Shown piece after piece: positions 24,842-36,418 of a DNA stretch of 64,000 nt. Origin of the DNA: Corbicula japonica (Eukaryota > Mollusca > Bivalvia > Venerida > Cyrenidae). How positions within the stretch are numbered: the stretch's first letter is position 1; every line of letters begins with the position of its first letter. Location of the stretch: assembly GCA_038501625.1 (NCBI GenBank), contig JAZAYU010000005.1, positions 5,952,001 through 6,016,000 on the forward strand, written 5' to 3'. The notes beneath the pieces were generated by a model, which was given only the letters and a program-made list of their open reading frames with translations, was not told where the DNA came from and searched no databases. Both the position numbers and the translations under genes were made by a program.

Positions 24842-25168
24842 CAGGGGCCTGAAGAGTGAAAACCGTTTCCGCTCAATAACTGGAGTACCGTTTGTCCCAC
24901 AGCCTTCAAAATTCATAGGGTGATAGCCCTTTTTGATTAGAAGAACCCTATTGATTTTGGGGTCAGTAGGTCAAAGGTCAAGGTCACAGGGGCCTGAAGA
25001 GTGAAAACTGTTTCCACTCAATAATAGGAGTTCTATTTTACCCAGACCATTCAAACTTCATACGATGGATGTCCTTATTGAGTAGATGACTCCTATTGAT
25101 TTTGGGGTCAGTAGGTCAAAGGTCAGGGCGCAGGGGGGAGACATGCGTTTTTCACAAAAAACATCTAG
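24842..25168 (+). mobile_element. HINE-like element fragment, third family
   Basis: Two units of about 135 bp start GGGGCCTGAAGAGTGAAAAC and carry GATTTTGGGGTCAGTAGGTC plus AAAGGTCAAGGTCAC. The end has a hairpin GTTTTT-CAC-AAAAAAC followed by ATCTAG, the same 3' design as the 12.0- and 20.2-kb elements. No matching 5' subterminal repeat is present, so it may be 5'-truncated. Confidence 0.6.
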
Positions 25169-25438
25169 TTCTGCCACTGCATTCTCCTTATTAGAATGTA
25201 AATTAACGTTACATGAGCAGGGGACTTCGAAGTTGAACGAGAAACCTTAAGCTTTATCGCAACTGTGTTAGGACGTACGCTCGCCTGGCCGCCATGGGTG
25301 TTCCCATAATACGACCTATTTTCGACGGGCGTATAAAAAGTGATTTTAAAGAAAATTGTTCAGATAATATTATATAAGGCTATACAACCAAATGATCATT
25401 TTATAGAAAAGGTTCAATGAAACGGACTACTAGGGAGA

Positions 25439-25615
25439 AATATAAATTGACGGACGGAGGGACGTCAGGTTGATAGAAGGACGAATGAACGGAGAGAGGG
25501 AGGAAGGGATGAGAGAAAGAACGACCGACGGACGATCTGTTGATGGAAAACGGACGATGAACGAACGGACGAACGAATGAACCGGCGAATAAACCAATAA
25601 ACCAATAAATGGGCA
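25439..25615. repeat. degenerate GACGAAC/GACGGAC low-complexity tract
   Basis: A purine-rich degenerate simple repeat (GACGGACGGAGGGACG, AACGAACGGACGAACG). It keeps two minus frames open, which I do not consider genes. It lies in the loop of the inverted duplication. Confidence 0.65.
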
Positions 25616-26467
25616 AGTGGAGTTCTGTGTTAAAACTGCAATATAGAATGTACATAGGCTATACATATCAAATAAGTGTTTTAACCTTGTTAAAGTTTTG
25701 TAAAGGTTTATTATTGTTAAACATATCTATTAGCATTTTCATAAACATTTAGCAATGTATGCATTAACCTTACATAAAAAGGATACTAACACAGTTGCGA
25801 TAAACCTTAAGGTTTCTCGTTCAATTTCGAAGTCCCCTGCTCATGTAACGTTAATTTACATTCCAATAAGGAGAATGCAGTATCAAAATTCTAAATTGTC
25901 CATAATACAGTAAGTAAACAGGTGCCTAAGTAGTCATTATCATTGAGCCTACCTTTGCGCAATGCAGAGAGTCAGCCTGTGCATCAAAAACTGGTGAGCA
26001 GAGAGGCCGCCGGTGCCCCAATTAAACCGAAAGTAAAGGGTTTCGGATAAATCTATTAATATTTCTAATGGTACCTAATGGTAAGTATTGTTTGGAAGAA
26101 TATTGAAGAAATGAATATAATATATCGCTTGATACGTTAGATATCAAAGCACACTCGTTATAGACTGCGGAAAAGCTGGATCTGTGCTCTACGTCTGTGT
26201 ATCGTCAACTAGTTCATCGAGATTTCGGCCACACTCGCCGATATTTAAAAAGTAAACACTACAATGCATAGTTTAGAGATTCTAATGTTCCGTGCACAAC
26301 CTTTTTGTACAATATACCTTATATCTGTAACATTTGCATCTGGAATCTTTGACATATGCTCTCCATCCATTGTTATTAGCAAAGAATAGCCGTTACCGAA
26401 GCAAAGAAACAGCCGATATAGCGAATTTCGCAAAGAAACAGCCGATATGGATAGGCACCGTGATTCC

Positions 26468-28892
26468 AAGTTTCCAAGTTTATTCATATATATATATATA
26501 TAGCTCAGTAAGTATAACATACTTAAACAAGAATGGATTTTTCTTGATTTAAAGTCCCAATAAAACTCCGATAAAGGAATAGATCTATCTTGAAATAAAA
26601 GAGAATTTATAATACAGAACTATATTTTATCAGAATATCTTATCGTACGTAATAAAATTCGTTTGTGAAACCGATAACCTTGCTGTAGTTTTTCTGTAAG
26701 ATGAAGATCACATTAATACATCGCTTCCTTACTTGAACATAACTGAATTTGCAATTATTCATAACTAATTTCCCCGTTAGAATAGTTTCGTGTTGAAATA
26801 AAATGTACAGTAATTGAAATATGTGTTAATGCGAAAAAATATTACTGAAAGCACCTACCCTCAATACCAAATTTTAGTTTCAGTTTATTATATATAATTT
26901 CACGTAAATATTAGACAATTTAGTAAGTTAATTTAGTGTGTTGGGTAGACCTGATTGGTTGTTTCGTCTAAAGGATGATGTTAAAGGAAATGAATTGGTG
27001 TTTCGGGAATTAAACTAGAGAAAATACCATTCATTAGTGTACCGGCTACAATGGTGCGATTTTGTTCGCCTGCCGATGTGGTTACTTCTATATTATTATT
27101 TACTATAATTCAAAAAATTTAATTACACTCAAACACTTAAAGAACATAGAATATGTATTGGTTGTCTCATTTTTATCACAGTTTCCGCCAACATTTAGCA
27201 AAAATCAATACAACAAATAGCCCTAGTTACATGTTAGAAATATTTCACGACAACGCCCCATCCTCATAAATATGGCTACGAAGGCAAACACTTAAGTTTC
27301 AGTAAATATTATTATGATCTTAAAAGCTACGATCTTTTCCAGTGACGTGTACTTTAAACATGTCTTATCAAACTGCTCAAAATCCGACAAGTCACCAAAT
27401 GATTAATCTGTCTCCAAAACGAGATATACGAAACACGTTTGGGTTGTTTGTGTTTTCTGGGTGTGCCAATTCCTGATATGCGTGTTTCACCTTTTATTTG
27501 CGGTCTTTGTGTTTTTTTTGGTCAGATTTTTTTTGTAAATGTAGATATTTCATCGTTTATATTTACGCTGTGCTTATTAAATAATATTTCAGTCAGGGAT
27601 AACTTTAAATTAGAAATTGTGGCTGATTACAATTTATATAAACTAGACCACGTAATGTGTGGTTCATTCATTTTGAATAAATTTTATTTCTCAAATTTCA
27701 TACATAAAACTCTTTTCATTTCAAGTGTATTACCAATCTTAGATTACCAATTTTAGATATTATCAATTTTTTAAATTACCAATTTTAGATATGCAACCCA
27801 GCAAGGCAATGACACAACTATTCGTCATAGGAAAGTAATTGCTAATCAAAACTGTTTGGTCACTGTGGTCGCTGTGGTAAATGAATAACAGTATAAACAA
27901 AGAATTGCTACCATATATAGAAATAGTTTTTACTGCCTGTTTCCCCCCTTTTATGTTCAAATGTCAGTACGCACCAGTGATGTCCCCATTAGCAATGTCA
28001 ATATTTATCAAAAGCATTATGTCAAAAATTTGAGTCAGTAGTATTTAAAAACCCCTTTTATAAATGTCTTTCTCTACCCATGTTACTGGGTGCTGATGGC
28101 TGATTTAGATATGATTATCGTGTACATGAAAATGTCCGTAACTAACCAAAATATTTTTCGATTACTTTGATAGTAACCTGTCATTGTCATAACTATATGC
28201 TACAATAAATATCCATCTAAGCAATCTAGGACGAGAAGAGATTTTTTAATGTTCCACTACAGCGATAATCTCGAAAGATGTGAAAAACGAAACCGAAGAT
28301 ACCGAAGCTAACTGATTTGTCGATATTTTACGATGGTGTTCTGCTCAGATAATGATGATTTGAAAAAAATCATGGAACTTATTTTCTGGTTGTTTATTTT
28401 TTTAAAGAACCAGGCACAATTCTGGATATTATTAATCCCCTATCCTCCAAAAACCGAAAATGCTTGCCATGCTTCTGGAGATGTCATATGTACGATAAAT
28501 ACAAGCAAAAAAGACAATATGCAAATTTTTGTTGTAGATCACTTTTAGAAATACACTTTTCTTATAATCTTCTTTAATTGTTTTAAGTCTCCGAATGGTT
28601 TCACCGGAGTGGACTTAAGATTTATTTCAGGTTAACCATTCGTCCGTTTATCTAACTGCACCGTTCGCCCCCAACAACTGAAACTGCAAATATCTCAAAC
28701 ATTTGCAAGATAAGTTTAAGAAATGTGGTATTTAGTGTGATGACAATGAGATAATGCACGTCATTTTTGTCGGACTAAAATGAGGTTGCTTTGGCAGTGA
28801 AAATACCACACTTTAACTTGATTACTATTTAAACTGATTTTTTAAATCTTAGTTTGTATATAATGGGCAAGAAGGGTATTGTGCACAGTTGA
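26468..28892. other. non-coding stretch
   Basis: It contains an (AT)n tract at about 26486-26502, an R1 3' block at about 27425-27490, and a small ATTACCAATTTTAGAT duplication near 27750. No exon was supported. Confidence 0.4.
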
Positions 28893-31157
28893 GAACTAAC
28901 AGCAAATATACAACAGTCTGGTTCATCAAGATTACCTGTGACATAAAATAATCAAATTAAAACTAACAGCAACTATACAACAGTCTGGTTCATCGAGATG
29001 ACGTATGGTATAAGATAATCAAATTAGAACTAACAGCAACTATACAACAGTCTGGTTCATCGAGATGACGTATGGTATAAGATAATCAAATTAGAACTAA
29101 CAGCAACTATACAACAGTCTGGTTCATCGAGATGACGTATGGTATAAGATAATCAAATAAGAACTAACAGCAACTATACAACAGGCTGGTTCATCTAGAT
29201 GACGTATGATATAAGATAATCAAATTAGAACTAACAGCAAATATACAACAGTCTGGTTCATCAAGATTACCTGTGACATAAAATAACCAAATTAAAACTA
29301 ACAGCAACTATACAACAGTCTGGTTCATCGAGATGACGTATGGTATAAGACAATCAAATTAGAACTAACAGCAACTATACAACAGTCTGTTTGATCAAGA
29401 TGACGTATGATATAAGATAATCAAAGTAGAACTAACAGCAAATATACAACAGTCTGGTTCATCAAAATTACCTGTGACATAAAATAATCAAATTAGAACT
29501 AACAGCAACTATACAACAGTCTGGTTCATCGAGATGACGTATGGTATAAGATAATCAAATTAGAACTAACAGCAACTATACAACAGTCTGTTTGATCAAG
29601 ATGACGTATGATATAAGATAATCAAATTAGAACTAACAGCAACTATACAACAGGCTGGTTCATCAAGATGACGTATGACATAAAATAATCAAAGTAGAAC
29701 TAACAGCAACTTTACAACAGTCTGGTTCATCGAGATGACGTATGATATAAGATAATCAAATTAGAACTAACAGCAACTATACAACATTCTGGTTCATCAA
29801 GATGACGTATGACATAAAATAATCAAAGTAGAACTAACAGCAACTATACAACAGTCTGGTTCATCAAGATGACGTATGATATAAGATAATCAAATTAGAA
29901 CTAACAGCAACTATACAACAGTCTGGTTCATCAAGATGACGTATGGTATAAGATAATCAAATTAGAACTAACAGCAACTATACAACAGTCTGGTTCATCA
30001 AGATGACGTATGACATTAAATAATCAAATTAGAACTAACAGCAAATATACAACAGTCTGGTTCATCAAGATTACATGTGACATAAAATAATCAAATTAGA
30101 ACTAACAGCAACTTTACAACAGTCTGGTTCATCAAGATGACGTATGACATTAAATAATCAAAGTAGAACTAACAACAAATGTACAATAGTCTGGTTCATC
30201 AAGATTACACGTGACATAAAATAATCAAATTAGAACTAACAGCAACTATACAACAGTCTGGTTCATCTAGATGACGTATGATATAAGATAATCAAATTAG
30301 AACTAACAGCAACTATACAACAGGCTGGTTCATCTAGATGACGTATGATATAAGATAATCAAATTAGAACTAACAGCAAATATACAACAGTATGGTTCAT
30401 CAAGATTACATTTGACATAAAATAGTCAAAGTAGAACTAACAGCAATTATACAACAGTCTGTTTCATCAAGATGACGTATGATATAAGATAATCAAATTA
30501 GAACTAACAGCAACTATACAACAGTCTGGTTCATCAAGATGACGTATGGTATAAGATAATCAAATTAGAACTAACAGCAACTATACAACAGCCTGGTTCA
30601 TCAATAAGACGTATGAAATAAGATAATCAAAGTAGAACTAACAGCAAATATGCAACAGTCTTGTTCATCAAGATTATATATGACATAAAATAATCAAGGT
30701 AGAACTAACAGCAAATATACAACAGTCTGTTTCATCAAGATGACGTATGATATAAGATAATCAAATTAGAACTAACAGCAACTATACAACAGTCTGGTTC
30801 ATCAAGATTACACGTGACATAAGATAATCAAATTAGAACTAACAGCAACTATACAACAGTCTGTTTCATCAAGATGACGTATGATATAAGATTATAAAAT
30901 TAGAACTTACAGCAACTATACAACAGTCTGGTTCATCAAGATTACATGTGACATAAAATAATCAAAGTAGAACTAACAGCAAATATACAACAGTCTGTTT
31001 CATCAAGATGACGTGTGATGTAAAATAATCAAAGTAGAACTTATAGAAAATATAAAACAGTCTGGTTCATCAAGATAACATTAGACATAAAAAATCAAAG
31101 TAGAACTAACAGCAAACATACATCAGTGTGGTTCATCAAGATGACGTATGACTTAAA
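28893..31157. repeat. 67-bp satellite, about 34 tandem units
   Basis: The unit starts AACTAACAGCAACTATACAA, continues CAGTCTGGTTCATCAAGATG and ends ACGTATGATATAAGATAATC plus AAATTAG. Two main subtypes differ in the middle: GATGACGTATG and GATTACNTGTGACATAAAA. They are interspersed rather than strictly alternating. Neighbouring blocks repeat as multi-unit groups, indicating repeated local duplication. It begins about 650 bp beyond the 3' end of gene B. No frame stays open. Confidence 0.95.
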
Positions 31158-31620
31158 ATGAATATTTAAATATTCATGAAACGAAATTTGTTTATCCTTA
31201 CACTCGTCATCAAACAAGTTTGATTCATATCTGCAAATTCGTCCTCCTGATTTATACCAGAAGTAATATTTTGTTTATAAAGCAGAGAACATATACTATC
31301 CAAAAATGGATATCCCCCACAGATAGTTAATTACAATTCATTAAAATTATTTCCATTCCATTTATATCTAATGTAACCTTTTCTTCTCGTCGATCTTTCC
31401 GTTACTTAACTCATCTAAAATCTATGAGTTTTTATTATTCAAAATACTAAAGTTTACTGCACACTGTTCCGAGTGAATATTGGGTTGCTACATCAAATGA
31501 ATAAAAAAAATACATACTTATTTCTAGAAATCACTTTATCGGCAAAACTTCTACGCGTCGAGCGAACAAAATTGAATTTCCTCACCCTGGCATCTAAGCC
31601 TACCCTTCCGTTTGATACTC

Positions 31621-31737
31621 TTAGCCCAGTCTGTTGGCAAAGTTCCAAACTGGTTGATATGGCTTGCATCCAACGCGGATTATCATACCAATGAGTTTGG
31701 AACCTTAGTAATTTATTTTTGCGACAGACTGGGCTAA
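31621..31737. mobile_element. small palindromic MITE
   Basis: The left end TTAGCCCAGTCTG and right end CAGACTGGGCTAA are inverted repeats. A second pair, GTTCCAAACT and AGTTTGGAAC, lies inside. The whole unit is 117 bp with TA at both edges, which would fit a TA target site (Tc1/mariner-like), but the family is not proven. It lies about 75 bp beyond the stop codon of gene B. Confidence 0.65.
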
Positions 31738-31803
31738 TATACATATATTTCATGTAAAGTTTATATACTGTAAGCTATTTATTGCCAATTTTGTATCATT
31801 TAA

Positions 31804-31809
31804 TTTATT
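31804..31809 (-). terminator. poly(A) signal of gene B
   Basis: AATAAA on the minus strand follows directly after the TAA stop of gene B. A second AATAAA is at 31778-31783. The 3' UTR would be very short. Confidence 0.5.
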
Positions 31810-33175
31810 TTATCGACAATATAAAACTGTTGAATTGGAGTATTTAGTTAAACTTTGCTTTTTCAACATGTGTTTGATCAAAAATTTTATTCCTTTCCTC
31901 AAATTAAAAGAGAGATACTGCGTGCCATTTCCCTCGGTTTCTAAACCCCCAGCATTCAACATCGATAGCGCTGTGTAAAAGGGGCTATTATGATCGTCAT
32001 GGATACATATAACTGATCCGCTGTCACCTTCTCTAGCAAAAACATCTGAGAATTTCTCATCATCTCCAACCGAAAACCTCTGACGAACATACAGTAAGAT
32101 CTCATTACATTTTTTCTTTGCCACCTCGTCATATCTGTCATCATCTCGCTCTTTTGCCGAAGCTCCCTGTAAAACTTCATCAATTGCTTTTCCAGAAGCC
32201 GACATTTCTTTATAAGGAGTTGGAATGTATGTGGCTGCGTCAATCGTTGCTTCTTCATCTTTATCATCTACCGTATCTTTCGTTGTGAGAGACTGAAGCT
32301 TTAACGGATTGCTAATTTTCCAGTCTGGGACGTTATCTATTATATACATGTAGTTTTTTACTGAGTGTTTATCGTATTTTGCATTATAATCAACTGACGC
32401 CACCAAACCTTCCGTGAAACCTGTAGCAGCCCCAAACTTATGAACGAGCCTTCCTGATGGTATGCTTTTATCGCGATCTGTCAGTCGAATATTTTTTATT
32501 CTTGAACAATCTTCTTGCATTCTTTTTCTGCATTCGCTTTCAAATTCACCATTAATTTTGAGAGCCGCTATGTCAATTAATGGATAATGTCCATCTTCAG
32601 CAAGACAGTGTATATTTTGTGACTCACTAAAAGGCTGGAAGCTTCCATTTGTTTCTATATCAAGTTTTTCTTTCACTCTTCCACCGACGACATGTGCACA
32701 AGTTAAGCCGTAAAACTCGCCCATTATTTCACAAAGTCCTCCCAATGTGCCAGTTTCTCTACGGCTATTTCGGATTTTGTTACCTGGTTCAGCTCTGCAA
32801 ACCAATGGTATTGGCTTTCTTAATACATATCTTAATGAATATGGAAAGTCAAATCCTGCAGTTTCCATCTTATCAGCGATTTCCATTTTTATTTCTGATA
32901 ATCTTTCATCATATATATGGCTCTGCATCTTTGTTTTGATCTCTGCATTGACCATTGTTTCATCTTCTGCAATTTCCGTTTTTATTTCTGATAACCTTTC
33001 ATCATCTATTTTGGTGTTATTCGATTGCTTTTCATGGCTCTGCATCGTGGTTTTGATCTCTGCACTGACTATTTCTTCATCTGTTTTCTCTATGTCCTGT
33101 TTGACAACCTTCGTTTTGTCTATGTGAATCTCAAGCTGCCCATAAAAAGTACCAACACCATAAACGCCGTCAATT
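31810..33175 (-). CDS. gene B exon 4: peptidase domain exon
   Basis: The exon opens with IDGVYGVGTFYGQLEIHID. It then has an insert unique to B in which AEIKT-x-MQSH followed by DERLSEIK-x-EIA occurs twice (a tandem coding duplication of roughly 33-39 residues, about 32870-33060). The peptidase part starts at TGTLGGL. The triad by motif is His639 (GLTCAHVV), Asp679 (PLIDIAAL) and Ser863 (GDSGSV), numbered from the exon 1 Met. Between Asp and Ser, B carries roughly 80-90 extra charged residues compared with C and D. The DIA-LK and GDSGS patterns fit the chymotrypsin/HtrA fold. The triad suggests activity, or at least recent selection for it. Confidence 0.85.
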
Positions 33176-36100
33176 CTGAAAAGTACAAAAGCGTTTGGAA
33201 ATGAAACTTAAAAAACAGTGCCAATTGCTCTATGAATCATTCTGTCGATCATTCACATTTGCTTAAGATTAGAATTCATTTCATCCAATATATGCCGAAT
33301 CTTCTTAATTACGTAGAGTTAAAATTAGAAATACCAATAGGCGTTACTTTAACCGGATTCTAAAAAAAATGATGAAAAGGGAACTTTGAAGCCACCGTAC
33401 ACGACAAATAAGAAAATTTTCAGTCGACCCAAACGATGGTATGTATATGGCGGAATGAGTGTACGTGTCTGTATGTTTAACGTTAACATTAACGTTAACT
33501 GCTTCGACTGTTGAGCCCCCGCCCCTACATTCAGTCGAAATTGTTATAACTTACGTTCTTTGAAGATACTTATGGTTGGGAATGTGATCTTAAAATGTCG
33601 TTTTTTCAATATTTCGACCTACTTTATATGGATAATTTCAATATCCCAGCAAAACAATTTGCCAATGGGGGTATAAACCAGGTTTAAGGGTGCGCCGACC
33701 TCACACTTGCTCCAACAAGTTCTCATATGAATAAACATGTTGACGCTTAACTCGACAATGGTACGTGCGAAAGCACACAGACATCTAAAATATAACAAGC
33801 CAATAGGATTATCGAAAATAGTGGGTACTCAATGACCCTACCGAGGCCAGAGCCCTCGGAAACAAATTTATGTGTTTTTTTTTTACCTTAGTAATTCTTT
33901 CCGAAGCTTTGAGCCCAAAGTTGGTGCTTCGGTTACTTTGCAAGTGAAGTCTTTTGCGTCGTTTACTTCGGTCTGGGTCAAGTAATCGAAAATTTCATGG
34001 TCCATCTTCTTCATGACTAACGATATCGACTGGAATGATTTAAGAAATGATTTCAATACTTTCTCTGCTTTCTTAAACACCGGGTTCATGTCATCATGAA
34101 GCTTATACAAAATGTAATCGAATTTAAATGTTTTCTTAGCATCAGATGCTTTTATTGTTGTCGCTTGTTTGCACCTATTCCTTATATGATAACGGTTGTT
34201 CTTGGAGACAGATTTCAACAGTGCTTTTTCAAACTCTACTTCGCACAACAAAGAATTGCAAAACAGTACTGGCAGATTAAGTTTCTGTGCAAATTCCTCA
34301 ACAGAGACGCATCTTATCACTCGCATCAAGGTTTGCATAGCAATATCAGCAATTTCATATAATTCTTCATCGTCTTCGGTAGCTGTTGTCATTTTGGTCT
34401 TTTGTCTTTCTGACACATCACTTTGACTTTTGTTGCGCTTTTTTCCGTGGTTAACGTCTTGATTGCTTTGTTTTGTATGTATAGTTTTACTAATCTTCTC
34501 TTGCCTAATATGTGTAATAAAGTCCAAAAACATGTTTTCAGAACGCAAAAACTCTAAAATTGCTCTGCTTACTTTTCCTTTCTTTTCTTTCTTGTCTTCC
34601 TTTTCACCTACTAGTATGTTCAAGTCACATTCTAAATTTGAATTATTTGCAATTTGCTCGTACTTTCGTAAAAACAATGACATTCTTATAAGAGCTTTTA
34701 CAATCAAACTTTCGATATGACAACACATCTTGTTTTTCAGTTCTTCGCAGCCGAAAGCTACTACACAATGATGAAACTGTCCATAGATTTCTTTGCTTTT
34801 TTCCTCTTTGTCGTAGTCATCCGTCTTTACAAGTAAAAACGTCCCGACGTCTTGTCTTGACGCGTCTGTTTTCAAATCCAATGGAACCAAGTCGATCAGT
34901 TCCTAAAAAAATAAGTCTTTTTAAAGCTCAAATTCAAAGTTTAAGTTAATATAAACAATCAGTGATATGAAAGTGAAATATCCAATTTACAAAAAACAAA
35001 ACCCTAAAAGTTAATAGTTTAAGGTCATAAATTGCACTTTTTTTCAAATGCTGCAATAACGACCTTAAGGAAACAATAATATTTCTTGCATATAATATAA
35101 AACAATTACCAAGAAATAAACGAATATTTACCTCTAGTGATTTGGGTATTTCTGTATTAATGACAAAGATATTCACTGAAACTTTATGCGTCTTTATCAC
35201 TTCATTAGGATCATCTTGTAGTGATTTTCCAGACAGTTTTTAAGCCTTATTTGTATCTTTCTGAATTGACTTTTCTTCATATCTGGGAACATCTTCTATT
35301 ACTGCGAAATCCCCAACACTCAAATCCTCTTCTCCGAAAATATTAATCTGTAAGCCGCTTGCAAGACTTTTATTCAAACTCTCAAGATCTGCCTGTAATT
35401 TCTTGTCATGGAAACAATCCGGGAGTGCACCTGCATTTAAAAGTTATATAATGTCTATATGAAAATAAATTTTGCGTTTAGATTTAGCAGATGGATTTTA
35501 TTTAAAAAAAAACATTTTAGCAAAGAACGTTGTAAAAAAAGGAGTGTCTAGTCGTTAGATGACTTGATCACTATTACTTTTTATATTGTGCATGGTCTTG
35601 AAAATTGCGAGGAATTTCAAGAGAAGGCAATATTTTATTACATTATTATTATACAAATTCATCTCTTATTAACATGTTAAAGCTTGTTTAGATCTAAAAT
35701 CAAAATGAGAAGTTAAATAAAACAAAAATATTCGAAACGTCAAATGAAATATTAAATTGAACAAAAATATTCGAAACTTCAAATGAAATATTTAATAAAA
35801 CAAATAATATTCGAAACGTCAAATGCAAAATTTAATTAAACAAAACTATTCGAAACGTCTTTAACGATTTTGAATGTCAAAACCCTTTACATAATTGACT
35901 TTTGCATTTGATACCAGCTGGTCTTGATGTTCCGGTATCTTTTTGTTAAACGCAAGTTAGCGAAAGAAAATAGGGCAAATTTATTAAAATTTAAACAATA
36001 AATACCACTTGTTTAGTATGGACCTTGTTATGTCATAGAAATAAATCCATAAGCCGATTCTTTACATTCTACAAGATTGCATGTTTAATTAAAAAAATCT

Positions 36101-36418
36101 CAACTATGAGCAATCGCCAAGTAAGAATATTAGATTGCTAATATACCATGCGTTTGACCTGGTTAATGTGTATATTATTATTTGGAAAGGTTAGAAATTT
36201 CGAGGGAAAAAGTTTGGACAACATACATCCACGAACGTATGTCTTAGCCTTCCGTTTTGCGGACTCGTAGATTTTGTTTTAAAGATGTCCTAGTACTTAC
36301 CCGTCACTCTGCCGAATCTCGGCAATACTCCCTTGAAACAGTTCTGAAGGTGTTGAACGCTTGGGTATAATTCAAAGCTATCAAACTCGTGACAAAAATG
36401 ATGTAATATTGTTGTCAT
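31810..36418 (-). CDS. gene B: PA-clan serine-peptidase family member with one in-frame stop in exon 2
   Basis: Four minus-strand exons: 36418-36301, 35430-35132, 34902-33887 and 33175-31810, with AG/GT borders and phases 1, 0, 2 as in genes C and D. The ATG at 36418-36416 is the first codon of exon 1, which aligns with exon 1 of C and D (YP...F...LPRF pattern). Length would be 932 residues. A TAA at 35242-35240 (codon 103) interrupts exon 2; the same frame continues as family-like sequence on both sides, so a point nonsense mutation, assembly error or recoding is more likely than a frameshift. Exon 3 has lysine-rich linkers (EDKKEKKGK) absent from C and D. Exon 4 keeps all three catalytic residues. 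Probably a recent pseudogene, or a gene using another start; transcription data would decide. Confidence 0.75.
33340..33560. repeat. dispersed repeat R2, fragment in intron 3 of gene B
   Basis: GAAAAGGGAACTTTGAAGCC and CCAAACGATGG...TATGGCGG match the blocks GAAAAGGGAACTTAAAAAGC and CGAACGATGGTTTGCATACG at 41.95-42.15 kb. Confidence 0.55.
33640..33860 (-). repeat. dispersed repeat R1 in intron 3 of gene B
   Basis: In reverse complement it reads GAGAACTTGTTGGAGCAAGT, GTGAGGTCGGCGCACC, AAACCTGGTTTA, matching R1 at 19.9 and 48.4 kb. It lies just downstream of exon 3. Confidence 0.65.
35722..35857. repeat. short tandem repeat, about 45 bp, three to four units
   Basis: AATATTCGAAACGTCAAATG and ATTTAATAAAACAAA-like linkers repeat in intron 1 of gene B. 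The array is AT-rich and imperfect. Confidence 0.75.

Larger units (their letters stand above)
24693..26467. repeat. large interrupted inverted duplication
   Basis: The outer arms 24693-24841 and 26321-26467 are reverse complements with few differences; both contain CGGCTGTTTCTTTGC twice and ATGGATGGAGAGCATATGTC. The inner arms 25176-25269 and about 25788-25882 are also reverse complements, sharing GTTACATGAGCAGGGGACTT. The left side between arms is a 327-bp HINE-like insertion, while the right side has 440 bp of unrelated sequence. Confidence 0.8.

Noticed and set aside
24729..24923. MDGEHMSEIPDANVTDI peptide as a gene
   Set aside because: The frame runs from the inverted duplication into the HINE insertion; the mirrored copy at 26.3 kb diverges at the same point.
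28893..31157. CRISPR-like array because of regular 67-bp repeats
   Set aside because: Units are contiguous without unique spacers and the genome is eukaryotic; it is a satellite.
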